From the NCBI RefSeq assembly GCF_024679245.1, contig NC_090191.1:1710768-1774767 (forward strand): a DNA stretch of 64,000 bases, given 5' to 3'. Of this stretch, positions 21,950-33,599 are shown piece after piece. Source of the stretch: Pseudorasbora parva (lineage: Eukaryota; Chordata; Actinopteri; Cypriniformes; Gobionidae). The notes under the pieces are model-generated. The model made no database searches. It saw only the letters and a program-made list of their open reading frames with translations, and was not told where the DNA came from. Made by a program: the position numbers and the translations under genes. The first letter of the stretch is position 1; each line of letters opens with the position of its first letter.

Positions 21950-23700
21950 ATCATTATCAATTATTATTATTATTATTCTGCCGTAAAACCAATCGTGCAG
22001 ACCAAACCATAAATGCTACAGACTTCAAACTTTGTCAATAGGTAGCCCAAAAATCGAGGAGAGGTTATCAAATTATGAGCCAGATTGGCCAATAGGTGGC
22101 GCTATAGCAACCAAAAGCGCAAAAGGGCTCATAATTATTATAAATAAATAATAACAAAAGTTGTAAAAAGAATAACACAATTCGAGTTAGGGAGCTCTTT
22201 TACAGAGCATTATTATAAATGCAAATATACTGCAATCATGAATTGTGTACCATGAATTGTGTAGCCTAAATAATATTAAGTTACTTACATTTTAAACTCA
22301 AGCTACTTTTTGGTTCTATTTTTCTGTACAGAAAACAGCGCTGTACAGATAAGTAAAATGTGTGAAAAATACTGTGTTTGAAACATGTGTTTCATGTTTG
22401 AACTTATATTGCACACTGTAAACATATATTAAAAAACACGCGAAGAACGGGACCTTTAATCACAGTTACTTCTGATGTAATTGAACTAAATACTAAATAT
22501 AATTGTATTAACATCAACATCAAATAGTCGAATTTATAAAATGTTTTATGTATCCTTCTCACATGTGTAATACTTTTGTCACTGGCCTCACTGTTTTAAT
22601 TGTTCCAGCTGTCCAGCCGCTAAACACTTCCACAATAAACTCCACGAAGGTGCATTTTATGAAGTTTAATCATAAAAAGTGTAAAACTACAAAGAAGAGA
22701 AAATACACAAGAATAAATTTCACAAAATAGATAAATCATTATACAAGGCAAATAACCAACACCAATTCAAGTTGTACGTCAAAAGCATAGATTCTTACTT
22801 TACAAACTTGAGTAGAAAAGGTAACAAACATGCTGAATTAAATGCTATACTAGAAAATTTACCAAACACACCGAATTACAACACAACAATAAAGTACTCA
22901 ATGCTCACTAAACAAAATCAAACAAAGTCACTTAACGATATTGCATTTCAAAGGGATCTGACAGGCATGATGAAGCTGGATGTCTGCAACCACATGGAGC
23001 ATCTTGCACAACTCAACCACTCAAGAAATATGGCCTACTTCCTCTTTTAAACAGGAAACCATAAGAAAACTAGGAAAACATAGGGGAAAAAACATCACTT
23101 CATGCTATGTGCATTTCAGAGGACTTCTACCCATTAGTCAAAGCGACATTGTGTCATGAAAGTGCGGACTCAGAGGACGACCGTGAGGGTTTAGGGGGCC
23201 ATTTGGGGCAGGGCCAGAGTCAGGAGAGAGGCAGTGAGCACTTTTGTCTGATTGCAATGATTAGTGCACAGAGTGGTATGAAAGCAAGAACTGACTGGGC
23301 TGTCGTGGACCAGAGAGACAGAGTGCAGGAGAAAGATTGCTGAAAAAGTTATATTGTACTGAGTTAATGTTTATTTTGTTTGTATCGGAGGCCCTGTCCG
23401 CACGAAGCCAGAGATTTCCCAATCTGATCTACCCCAACACTAACATGTTTTACCAAGTTTCAACATGCCAACAGCTCCAGCCCAGGAACCAGCCCTGGAA
23501 CCAGAAAGAGCCACTCATCTCTCATGAAGTCCCAGAGCTCCCCTGGTTAAAAGTTGCATCTTCAAAATCAGAGGTAAGTCATTTCTTCAGATTGTTGAGT
23601 AAGTGTCCAAGTTCCCAAAGGAGATTGTGACGGAGCAGTGTAAATTTGTGTTAACTAATAAGAAGTTCCGACTACACCACCCTAAGGAATAACCCCAGGG
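21950..23700. other. Unassigned stretch with small open frames
   Basis: About 22020-22140 is a dispersed MITE-type repeat (AATAGGTGGCGCTATAGC). A 92-codon frame at 22772-23050 (MYVKSIDSYFTNLSRKGNKH) has protein-like composition but I recognise no family and see no splice context. About 23385-23430 resembles the 5' end of the MITE at 18894. Nothing else is supported. Confidence 0.35.
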
Positions 23701-23742
23701 AAAATACTTAAACCACTCAACAATGGAGTAATACAACACAGG

Positions 23743-23901
23743 CAGGGGCGTGGGACTGGGGGGATAAAGGGTACTGAGTAACCGGGGCCCGAGGCAGGGG
23801 GGGGGCCTTAGAAGTCAGTTTTCTATACATACACATACATGGTACAGGGGCCCAGCAAGATGGTTTGTACCCAGGGCCCAAAATTTGGTGCTACGCCCCT
23901 G
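23743..23901. mobile_element. hAT-type MITE with 8-base target duplication
   Basis: A 159-base element with ends CAGGGGCGT and ACGCCCCTG, flanked by the exact 8-base duplication AACACAGG at 23735-23742 and 23902-23909. Eight-base duplications and CAGGGG ends are typical of hAT. A related end occurs near 31563 (TACGCCCCTGA). Confidence 0.9.
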
Positions 23902-24114
23902 AACACAGGTTCGATTCCCTCATAAAAAGCAAGCAAGAGACGTGAGTAAAGTATAAAAATACCACAATTGTTTATTATTACAAAAGAGTTTACAATTTAA
24001 GCACAAAACACGCAGGTCCCCCCTTCAAAGAAAGGAAAACTAAATAAAAAATTAATAAAGAAACAGCTTAAGTAATAATCACATGCATATAAACAAAAAC
24101 AAATACCAGCAGGG

Positions 24115-24683
24115 CTGAGGCTCTAACCCCTCCTGAGAAAAATCACCATCTTCATTCTGAAAAGTTGGAGTTTTTGGCCATGAAGTGGGTCATATGTGAG
24201 GGGTTCAGGGACTATGTCTATCCTGCACCATCATTCGTTGTGTACACAGACAATAACCCCCTCACATACCTGATGTCAACAGCCAAGCTAAATGCCACAA
24301 CGTACAGATGGGTAGCGGAACTTGCTGACTTTCGATTTACCATTAAATACCGTCCAGGAAAGTCAAATGGGGACGCTGACGGCTTGTCGCGTATGCCGTT
24401 GCAGATGGAACAGTACATGAAAACCTGTTCAGAGGAAGTGCACCCTGACGTCATGGTCAGCATAACTCAATCAACGGTGGTACAGAGTCAGGAGAGAGGG
24501 CCATGGCTATGTCCACTTACCATTGAAACAGCACTGTTGAAGGAACAGGAGGAGGAGCTGTTCACGTCAGTCAGAGATCCCCAAGGATGTTCTAAAAAAA
24601 GCTCAAGAAGAAGACTCGGAAATCAGAGAAGCGGTAGAGTACCTCAAATCCAAACCGCTGTCAATGAAGACAAACCAGGGTAA
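24115..24683 (+). pseudogene. Gypsy RNase H domain
   Basis: Frame with HLHSEKLEFLAMKW, FVVYTDNNPLTYLMSTAKLN and FTIKYRPGKSNGDADGLSRM, which are the conserved blocks of Ty3/gypsy RNase H (the Asp in YTDNNPL and in DADGLSR). A frameshift follows near 24590 in the linker before the integrase. Confidence 0.85.
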
Positions 24684-24719
24684 AGAGTTTTGGGGACTGA
24701 TGAGGGAATGAGCTAAGTT

Positions 24720-25242
24720 ACACCTGGATGAACATGGTCTCCTGTTCCGCAAAACAGCAAATCATCATCAGTTGGTATTGCCAAGGAGATACCATGAGCT
24801 CGTCTACAAAGAGTTACACCAAGACATCGGTCACTTGGGAGCAGAGAGGGTGCTGAACTTGATCAGAGATCGGTTTTATTGGCCACACATGCAAAAAGAA
24901 GTGTAACACTACGTCACACGTGTTTGTAGCTGCTTGAGGAGCAAACGTCCAAACAAAATCACCAGAGCTCCTCTAACAAACATCACCACCACTTACCCAT
25001 TTGAGCTGGTATCTATTGCTTTTCTACACCTAGAGTGGTGTAAAGTAGGATATGAGTACATCTTGGTGGTGAAGGACCATTTTACACGCTTTGCTCAGAC
25101 GTACGCATGCAGAAACAAAAGCGCAAATACAGCGGCTGAGCAGCTTCGGGATTTTGTTTTAAAGTTTGGGTTTCCGACGAAACTGCACCACGACCAGGGG
25201 AGGGAATTTGCTAACAAGCTGTTTGCGAAGTTGCAGGAGTAC
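24720..25242 (+). pseudogene. Gypsy integrase, 5' part
   Basis: The zinc-binding domain reads YKELHQDIGHLG, then a stop (TAA near 24904), then CSCLRSKRP. The catalytic core has DHFTRFAQTYACRNKSANTA and LHHDQGREF (second catalytic Asp). The first Asp region is altered: family members have an Asp in the ELVSID segment, and here it reads ELVSIAFLHLE. The frame is cut by the solo LTR after KLQEY. Confidence 0.8.
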
Positions 25243-26223
25243 TGTTCGGTTCTTTAAGAATATCCCCACCGAACAGGGCATCAGGAGAGGACACGTTGAT
25301 ATAACTCAATGTGGTTTTATTTACTTTGATTTATTTTCTATAAACAGTTGATTAGTCCACAAATAGCAGGTTATAAACCTCTAGAAATAGAAAGGCTATA
25401 GTAAACAACAATATTAATAGCCACATATAATACCATAAAATCTGAATATAAATAGACATTACATAATATATACAAATATAAATACATTAAACTTCAATAT
25501 AGTCAGTATTTAATATTATAAATCTCATAATATACTTAGTGTTTAAACTGAATGACTAAAGCACATGCATCTAAACACAGAAATGCAACACTTTCACACA
25601 CACTAAATATACATCGATGTCAATGTTACACATTAAACCAATAGCCCAAAGTGTTCTCTGTATATTGGCTTAAAGTGAAACCAGTGAGTGTAGTTTTAAA
25701 TAGCATCGCTGAGCATAGTAATCCATTACCAATGTAAAGTGATTAACTACATTATCCATCCAGCACCGCAAACAGGAAGTAACTTGTGTGACGGTGAAAC
25801 GCTCCAATTTCAAGCATTTGCTTTTTTATATATCCACGGATACTATCGGGCCGACAACATTAACATCAAACCGCGCACAAGGTTTATCAGCGTGACCAAA
25901 GTAACAGTTATTAAGCATACAAATCGCGCACATATATAGCGGCAGCGCAAACAGACAACAAACTTAAATTGCAGCTAACTAGACAGAGACAGGAGCTTAC
26001 CGGTGGCGCATCTCTCCTGATGAGACATCATGCCAAAACTAATACTCACTCCCACTTATATGCCCGTGCTCATTCATTACTGGATTTGACACACCAGTTT
26101 GGGATTTTACTGGTCCACGTTTCAACATTTGACTGGTCCGCACTTCAATTAGGTAAGTGAAACTCCCACCTATTATCCTTCGCTACATTTTCGCTGAACA
26201 CCTGTGACATAGTGAACGCGACA
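25243..26223. mobile_element. Solo LTR with 5-base target duplication
   Basis: A 981-base segment beginning TGTTCGG and ending GCGACA, flanked by the exact duplication AGTAC (25238-25242 and 26224-26228). It lies in the middle of a gypsy integrase frame that resumes on its far side (SGVQGSHTTPYHPQGNGQVE). TG...CA ends with a 5-base duplication are those of an LTR. No internal coding region is present. The parent family was not identified. Confidence 0.85.
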
Positions 26224-26843
26224 AGTACAGTGGTGTGCAAGGCTCCCATACTACACCGTATCACCCACAGGGAAATGGTCAAGTTGAGCAGTAAAACCGA
26301 ACTTTGTTAGTCATGCTGAGGACCCTTCCTGATACCGCCAAAGCCGACTGGAAGACATCACTTGCAAAGGTGGTAAATGCGTACAACTGTACAAAAGGTG
26401 AGGCGACGGGTTTTCCTCCCCATTATCTCCTGTTTGGCCATACTCCCAGACTGCCAATTGATATAATGTTCGGTGTACCAGCAAAAGACCAAAGCTCCTC
26501 TCACCACTATGCGGAGAACTGGAGGAAGAGAATGGTGGAAGCCAACAAGTTAGCGACAAGAGTATCACAAAAAGAGAAGGAAAGAGGAAAAGCTCTGTAT
26601 GATCAGAAAGTGCACGGAGCTGAACTGATCCCTGGGAACAGAGTTCTTGTCCGGAACTTCAAAGACCGACCTGGGAAAGGTGGACCTGGGAAACTTCGAT
26701 CATTTTGGGAAGATCAGGTTTATGTCGTCACCCAGAGCAAGTACCAGGATGGTCCATTAATGAAGTCCAACCGGAAAACGGAAAAGGAAAAACAAGAATA
26801 CTGCACAGGAATCTGTTGTTACCATGTGACTATTTACTCGTAG
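26224..26843 (+). pseudogene. Gypsy integrase, 3' part
   Basis: Continues the integrase beyond the solo LTR: HTTPYHPQGNGQVEQ, a stop (TAA near 26294), then NRTLL and the frame from 26304 with DTAKADWKTSLAKVVNAYNC and GFPPHYLLFGHTPRLPID. The VE in GQVEQ carries the catalytic Glu. ELIPGNRVLVRNFKDRPGKG is the C-terminal chromatin-side domain. A frameshift near 26760 leads into a charged tail. Confidence 0.85.
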
Positions 26844-27951
26844 AGAGAGTACACTCAACTCTAAGACCTGAGAAAGAAAACAAAAGAGGCAAGAATGGAA
26901 AGACATCAACACAGCAGAATCAGAGACACTGTGACAGTTCGGATGGTGAAGATGATTGCAGATGCCTGGTTGGAGTGCCCGTCGACAGAGAGAGTCGGAG
27001 TGAGAGGAGGCATCTACATAAAATACCTTCAGAACATCACTCAGTAGAGACAGTGATTCTGAACGTGCATACAGGTACGGAGGAGGAAGATGAGCAAGGA
27101 GTATGACAGGGAGAAGATGTGTCATCCAGAGGAGAGGTTGGAGAAACAGACGATGCGGAGGAGAGTGACGCAGAGCCTCCTTCACAACCTGCCTGCAAAA
27201 GAGTATATCCTTTGAGAAACAGAAAAGTAAAAAATGTTTAGTTACCATACCCTAGGTCAGCCTAGTATCGTAGAGGGGTAAGCTGTTGAAGTAAATCAAA
27301 GTAACAAGTTCTAGTTTACAGATTAAAGTAAAAGCAGAATAAGATTGTTCTTTTTTTTCCCCTTCTTCAGTTTTACAGATAAAGTAGTATCAATAGCATT
27401 CCAAAAGGAAATAGTTACACAGTAAATCTTCTATGGCTGAAGGTTAGATTCCTTCCGTGAAAGTACAGATTCCTGTTGATAGAAAGTGATGGTGGTGGAA
27501 GATCATGGTGCACAATGATGTCTGCTGCAAACAAGCCCAATCGCGTCTCCCCACTCTCTAGCGCGTGCGGCAGCCTCCACAGCAGCAGAAGCTCCTCCAG
27601 GTCCTAGTGCCCTCCAGCTAGACCGCTATATATTTATACATGTAGTGGGGGCTCTGTTGTTACAGTAATACAATGAAAAGTAGAATACACAAGTAAATTG
27701 AAGTTACTTCTTGTTCTGAATAAACAAATCAGTAATGATGTCATAAATCACAAGCATGACACATGTAAATTAAATACTTTTATATACAGTGTATTAATCT
27801 GTAATCAAATTTTACGAAATGGATGATGAAAAATAATCCAAGGAGCTCTACAATAATTGTAGAATTAAAGACAGCATCAATGGATGTCATGCCACCCCCA
27901 CTTCATGTGCACAAATGTTAAATCCAAAATTTTTATTTAGGTTTAAATTTA

Positions 27952-28835
27952 GGTTACAGCTATAGCTTCAGCATATTTTTGGTGGAAATCAGTGAAGCCA
28001 GTATCAATCATTTGGCGCTGTTGATTTAAGCTGTCTCTTAATTCTATAGTATTAGCATTGCTAGCATTCAACCTGCTATCAATCACATCTAAACGGTTGT
28101 TTATTATATTCAGTTTCTCTTCAAATAGGACTGAACGTCTATTAATGGATTGTTGAAGCAGAACAGCATCATTCACAGGCTCTACTTCTCGTACATCAAC
28201 AACCTCTTCAGATTCTTCGACTTGTTCTTCGCCTTCTTCAATTTCTTCTTCTTCTTCTTCTGCTACATCTGATGACTCATATCCACCTATTTCTTCTTCT
28301 TCTGCTACATCTGATGAGTCATCTTCTGGATGAGTGTCATGAAAGGATGCGGTGTTTGACGACCTCTCACTGTTGACTCTTCTTCACTTGTCCAAGACGC
28401 CCGCTCCCAAGCGTTTGGCTGTGAGTCAGACCACCTTGACAAGTCGTCAGCACTGCGTCTTTCTGTAATGAATGAAAAAGCAAAAAACTTAGTTTAGTGG
28501 ATGTACAGTGAGACTTAAATTGTCAAGCATGTTAAAACTGTATAAAGATAAATGTAGTTGCTATATACCTTGATTTAACACGGTCACATGAGCCCTGACT
28601 GGGGTAGCAATGCCAATGATTCTCCTCTTCTGTGGAGGTTCGTGCTTACCGACGCTCGGCTGTTCGTCAGATGTGAGATCTATTGACTCATCAACTTTCG
28701 GCTGCGTTGCTATAGGTTGATCGATGATTCTTGAAGTAGTCCCGATGGTGCTGGTGCTGGGGGCCTGATGATTACATTCGTCCTCTTCTCGCGTGAGATC
28801 TACAAAACCTGGCTGTGTGACCAGATCGAACAGTT
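27952..28835 (-). CDS. Unknown acidic protein with SUMO-interacting-type motifs and coiled coil (two exons, frameshifted)
   Basis: I do not recognise this gene. Two putative exons on the minus strand: 28569-28835 (acceptor TTTAATTTAG, donor AAG then GTATAT) and 27952-28462 (acceptor CATTCATTACAG), with matching phase. The first encodes GFVDLTREEDE and ESIDLTSDE, each a hydrophobic core next to acidic residues as in SUMO-interacting motifs, then a basic patch PPQKRR. The second begins ERRSADDLSRWSDSQPNAWE, then an acidic run (EEEEEIEEGEEQVEESEE) and a coiled-coil-like tail with Leu and Ile at heptad spacing before a stop. A one-base frame change is needed between about 28320 and 28400, so it may be a pseudogene. 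Upstream exons were not found. It could be part of an unrecognised mobile element. Confidence 0.4.
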
Positions 28836-28859
28836 CTAAATTAAAATGAAGCAAAATAT

Positions 28860-29415
28860 AGATTTAAAAAAAAATTATAATAACATAAAATGTATAATTA
28901 TAATAAAAAAATAATTAATTAATAAAATAAAATATAATAATAATCATAATGAAATAAATAAAACAAAAAGAAAATAGCGAATTAAAAATAAATAGATATT
29001 AAAATAATAGTAAATAAAAACATTAAATAATATTGAAATGATGATCGTTGCATAACTAAACAGCCAAACAGCCTTAATCCACAACCAAACAGCCTTAGTC
29101 CATAACAACAGTGCATATGTGGAAATATAAAACTATTATGCGCACGCGGTCAATTATAGTGATAAACAACTGGTTCGTTACAGATAAAAACATATGATAA
29201 GTTTAAGTGTTACCTATAGCAATAACAGATTATTAAAATATTTTTACAAAATGAAACAGACTGTGGCGGCCTCTGCCGGAGAGAACAGCCTGACTACAAT
29301 GATCCTATTATTTTACGTACAAACAACCGTTAAGACTAATGTGAAATGTGAAGGGTTAGGTTAGGGTTAGGGTTAGGGTTAGGTGGGTGTCTGTATGCAT
29401 AATGAATGTAATCAT
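28860..29415. other. AT-rich spacer with interstitial telomere-type repeat
   Basis: Very AT-rich at 28860-29040. At about 29353-29383 there are about five TTAGGG-type units (GGTTAGGGTTAGGGTTAGGG). No coding signal. Confidence 0.7.
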
Positions 29416-29419
29416 CTAA

Positions 29420-29575
29420 ATCAATCAATCAATCAATCAACTTTATTTATATAGCGCTTTTACAATCACGATTGTGTCAAAGCAGCTTCACAGTGTCAAA
29501 CAGGATAATATTGCGACAAAATTAGATTTGGCTGTACAGTCGTACTGGAGAAAACAGTGATGTTATCAGCTTATT
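29420..29575 (-). mobile_element. LINE 3' end fragment with (ATCA)n tail
   Basis: A run of ATCA units is followed by ACTTTATTTATATAGCGCTT, a common 3' end of fish LINE-derived repeats in reverse orientation. Only the tail is present. Confidence 0.55.
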
Positions 29576-29689
29576 TTAATTTATCATATAGCGACAATGT
29601 TGGCAGATCAGTATTATAGTTTATAGAATTAAATAAGACCTAATTCATACATTTTATTTGTATAATAAGTTGAATAACTTTAATCATAT

Positions 29690-30710
29690 TTTTTAGTGTC
29701 CCCAACTTGGCACATCATGGTGCCAAGACAACTGTCTCCTTCTGAATGTGAACAAGACCAAAGAACTGATTGTGGACTTCAGGAAGAGACAGCAGCGGTC
29801 ATATTCCCCTCTCATGATCAGCGGGACACCAGTAGAGAGAGTGAGCAGCTTCAAATACCTGGGTGTCAACATCTCCGAGGACCTGACCTGGACTGCACAT
29901 ATCCAGTCTCAGGTGAAAAAGGCCAGGCAAAGACTGTTCCACCTGCGCCAGCTGAGGAAATTCCGGGTCTCACCAGCTATCCTGAAAACGTTCTATTCAG
30001 GGGCGATAGAAAGTTTACTGACTCAGTGCATCACAGCGTGGTATGGTAACAGCACCAGTCACGACCTCAAAGCCCTGCAAAGAGTGGTGCGCTTGTCCGA
30101 GCGCATCTCAGGGTCAGCTCTCCTGTCTCTGCAGGACATCTACATCAAACGATGCAGAGGTAGAGCTATAAAAATCATCAAGGACATTAATCACCCGGCC
30201 AACCCCCACTTCACCCGGCTGCCTTCTGGTAAGCGCTTCCGTAGCCTGATGGCCAAAACTGAGAGACTCAGGAGGAGTTTCTTCCCACAGGCCATCAGAC
30301 TCCTGAACGCTGTCACTTAACTACATGTGACTTCACCTCACTTCAGTATTAACAAACTCACATACTGATATTGCACTTCACTTTATTCTTGTTGTTCCAT
30401 GTAACTACTCATTATAATGCTGTTTGCACATTACACTCCTGCACTTCTGTTATCCACGTATTTATTTTTATAGTCTCCAGTTTACTTTATCTCACTTATT
30501 TTATTCCACATCTCTTATTTCTTTTACTTGATTTATTCATAATTCTACATATGTATATATATAGCACCTTATCCTATTCCTATTTTATAATTTATTGTGC
30601 TTTTTTTGTTAATTGTTATTTGCTGTCCATGGAGCGGACCTGTTTACATTTCACTGCCGGTTGTATTCTGTATAACTGTGTATGTGACAAATAAAACTCT
30701 TGAACTTGAA
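29690..30710 (+). mobile_element. L2-type LINE 3' fragment
   Basis: The 190-codon frame at 29748-30320 contains VERVSSFKYLGVNISEDLTW, the thumb region of a LINE reverse transcriptase, and AWYGNSTSHDLKALQRVVR and LPSGKRFRSL, typical of L2/jockey-like LINEs. The 5' part, including the catalytic FADD box, is absent. The 3' untranslated region ends in AATAAAACTCTTGAACTTGA, a tail seen in fish L2 LINEs. Confidence 0.8.
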
Positions 30711-31690
30711 CTATCTATCTGTACAGCCTAACTTTACAAAGCTGCTGTTTTTCTTTACCTGATCGCCTGCTCCTCCTCTCCCTCGGCTGACTTTTCTACC
30801 ATGCTGGTATATTTACCTCGAATCTGTTATAAAAACATGTTAAAAACATGTAAAGAGATTATACACCTCATAACAATATGAAATTTGTGTATAATTCTTA
30901 AAATTTTAGCATAGTAGAGATTATAAAAAGAAAGATGAGGAAAGACGTGAGTGAGCCACCTAAATCGTTCATTCACCCAATTCGTTCAAAAGTCAGATTA
31001 ATTTAGGAAGAAAACAAAAAACGATGTGATTACGTTTGTCATTGATAATTACAGACACTATTGAAAAATTAACTAGCAAAACAGACGGCTGCTTTGGTAA
31101 CTTGTTATACTGATAGATATAGCTATACATTGCAATGGATTAGCTAGCCACATATGTGGTGTGTACTTAGCTATTACACACTATTCTCATACCTTATTCT
31201 CAGTACATGCTTTATTTATTTTTTGCATCCCTCTCTGACCAGCAGTTAAATATAGTCCACTGTGCAGCACTTCTCTTCATTTTTGGCGCTAACGTTTGCT
31301 CTCCCATTCAAACACCACTCGTGTTGTTCTGGTGAAAGTGCGACTCATTGGTTGGGCGTTACTAATCGGTTCAATGGAGGGGGAGTATTTTCTGTCCAAT
31401 TTACTAATATTTGATTAGGAACCAAATTATTGTTTTAAAACAAATGATACATATTATTATTTTGATCTACTGTGATTTTCATATTGAAAAATTGGGGGGG
31501 GGGGGGGTTGTAACTGAGGGATTTGAATATTGGGGGAGGTTACATCTCCCCATCCCCCATAAACTACGCCCCTGAGTCACATGCAGTTGCGCTTAAGAAA
31601 ACCACACATCATTGAAAGTGTGAAACTTGAATTATTAACTAGAAATATTAACATAGAGTAATAATCATGAATATTTTGAATGGGACTCGA
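30711..31690. other. Spacer, no gene seen
   Basis: AT-rich sequence with a G run at about 31494-31507 and a hAT-type end near 31563 (CTACGCCCCTG). No coding pattern. Confidence 0.5.
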
Positions 31691-31837
31691 GTGGACTCAG
31701 AAACTGTGCCAAGTGGCAAGGACCCTTCGTGGTCACACGACGAATAGGAGATCTCGATTATGAGGTAGTTCGATCGGATAGAAACGGAGCACATCAGTAA
31801 CACCTCAACCTCCTTAAAAAGTGGAGCGAGGTGGAGT

Positions 31838-33146
31838 CAGTAGGCGCGTTTCCATTACCCTTCAAATTGCGCATATTAAAAATTGCGAATTGAAAACACG
31901 CCTAATGGAAACGCGGCAATTTCGCAAAAACTCCCATATATCGCAAAAAAGTTTTTACGCTCTCATGAGGTGGTTTTTCAGGCGATTCGAAAAAGGACAT
32001 TTTCGCAAAACTGCAATGGAAACGTTTTTTTCGCATTTACAGGTCACCTGTTGCGGTGACGCATTGCTGCAACATAGGGCCAATATATTATATTTCCCAC
32101 TCAATTGTGTCGTAATAACAAGATAATGTAGTTAAAAGGACATATATTTTCTCCTAATAAGGACTACAGGCTATATATACTGTAATTAAGACATATATTC
32201 AAGAAATTTATTAAAACAGAAAGAGCTAGTCTGTATTTTCAGCCTTACTCAAAGGCCGAGGAAACAGGCCAGTTACGCACGTCAATCCATTCCAGACGAT
32301 CTTAGTTTGTTTCTTATTTAATAAACAGGCAATTAATTGATGAAACATCGATACAAATAAAAATACAATTTATACAAAACAATTTTTTTTTTAAGAAAGA
32401 CTTTCTAGAAAATAAAACTCGAATTGATCAAAATCATGTGACCCCAGGTCTCAAACATATTGCGATTCTTACTCATGCTGCTCACTTTTCATAATCAACA
32501 TATAAATTAAAATAATAATATTACAGGCTAATGTTTAGTCCTAAAGGTAGCCTATTTAGTTTCGTAGTTAGGCTATGTTTTCTTTAACCAACGGCCGATA
32601 AAAGCGCCGACGTTCTCATTTTTTCATTCTTCCTTTAAGAGAGATGAAACAATTTACAATAATCTTGTCATTTTTAGCTATACAGATGAGTTCAAGACAT
32701 AATTATAAACTATAAACTGTCTATTTTTATTTGTGGACTCAGTGAACTAATTATTTTGCATGCACTCACTCCAAACGCGGTCTTCATTTTAAAAAAAATA
32801 TTTCGTTTATTAAATGCCATTTTTTTCTTTTCCAAAGCATTTCTAAAATCAATTCACATGCCCATCAAACGAAATATCTAGCCAAAATAACGAAAGTGGT
32901 AAAAACAAAAAAAAACAAAAAACAACAAACATTTGAGTTACCATGCAAATTCAAACATTTCGCTCTACTCTATATGCGTCAACCTGGCGCGCGTAAGAGT
33001 CGATCATTCTTTACAGATGATGGTTCGGTTTGGAGAGAAGAGGAGACGGAGTTTTTTATTAAACTCATAAAAGACAATATAGGATTACAGTAATACTGGA
33101 TGCTAAACACAGAAATGCTACATTATCATGAAGACCTTGAAGCAGA

Positions 33147-33232
<86 letters not shown>

Positions 33233-33494
33233 GTGCCGATTAAGTAACCTAAGGGGCTTTCCTTGCCATTAATGCTTGGATAACACGTGTCCTTCCAATA
33301 AAAATAATGGCTAGTGGATGAGATATACAAACCTACCAAGTACCATCATTTTGGAATGACCTATCGCGAGAGGAAAGTAATATGTTTTAGTCGCATAACT
33401 GCAGCTATGGAAACGCTGTCATTTCGCAACAGTTTTTTATCGACATTTAAGAAATATCGCAAAAGTTTTTCGCAAATCTGTAATGGAAACGCAG
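31838..33494. mobile_element. Non-autonomous DNA element with 17-base inverted ends
   Basis: Ends AGGCGCGTTTCCATTAC and GTAATGGAAACGCAGCT are inverted copies with two mismatches; AGT flanks both sides. Subterminal sequence repeats the TTTCGCAAAA and GGAAACG motifs. It carries no transposase. A (CA)n microsatellite lies inside. Parts recur at 13120-13420, 14620-14880 and 17209-17460. Confidence 0.7.
33149..33231. repeat. (CA)n microsatellite
   Basis: About 80 bases of CA dinucleotides inside the DNA element at 31838-33494. Confidence 0.98.
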
Positions 33495-33599
33495 CTAGTG
33501 ATGCTGGCAACGGCGGGAAGTGGAGAGGAGGATCTCAGGCCAGAGATGAACACAAAAACTACATCTCTCACTCTGGTTTTGAGTAACTGTTTATCTACT

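Larger units (their letters stand above)
24115..27260 (+). mobile_element. Ty3/gypsy relic with RNase H and integrase
   Basis: Plus-strand gypsy polyprotein relic, beginning at the RNase H domain and ending in a basic C-terminal tail (RVYPLRNRK near 27200). A solo LTR (25243-26223) splits the integrase. Reverse transcriptase, protease and gag are absent on the left; the 3' LTR is not confirmed. Confidence 0.85.
31700..33590 (+). pseudogene. Gypsy integrase C-terminus to RT linker, split by a DNA element
   Basis: Left part (31700-31837): AKWQGPFVVTRRIGDLDYEV and NLLKKWSEVE, the C-terminal end of the integrase in Gmr1-like gypsy elements. Right part (from 33495): MLATAGSGEEDLRPEMNTKT, the linker that leads towards the RT in those elements. 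The two join in frame as EVES-V-MLAT once the inserted element is ignored. This fits an integrase-before-RT order, as in the relic at 14981-16900. Confidence 0.6.

Noticed and set aside
26757..27248. Minus-strand frame of 163 codons
   Set aside because: Antisense to the C-terminal tail of the gypsy polyprotein (RVYPLRNRK on the plus strand).
29696..30049. Second open frame over the L2-type LINE
   Set aside because: It is another frame of the same strand; the frame from 29748 carries the reverse transcriptase motifs.
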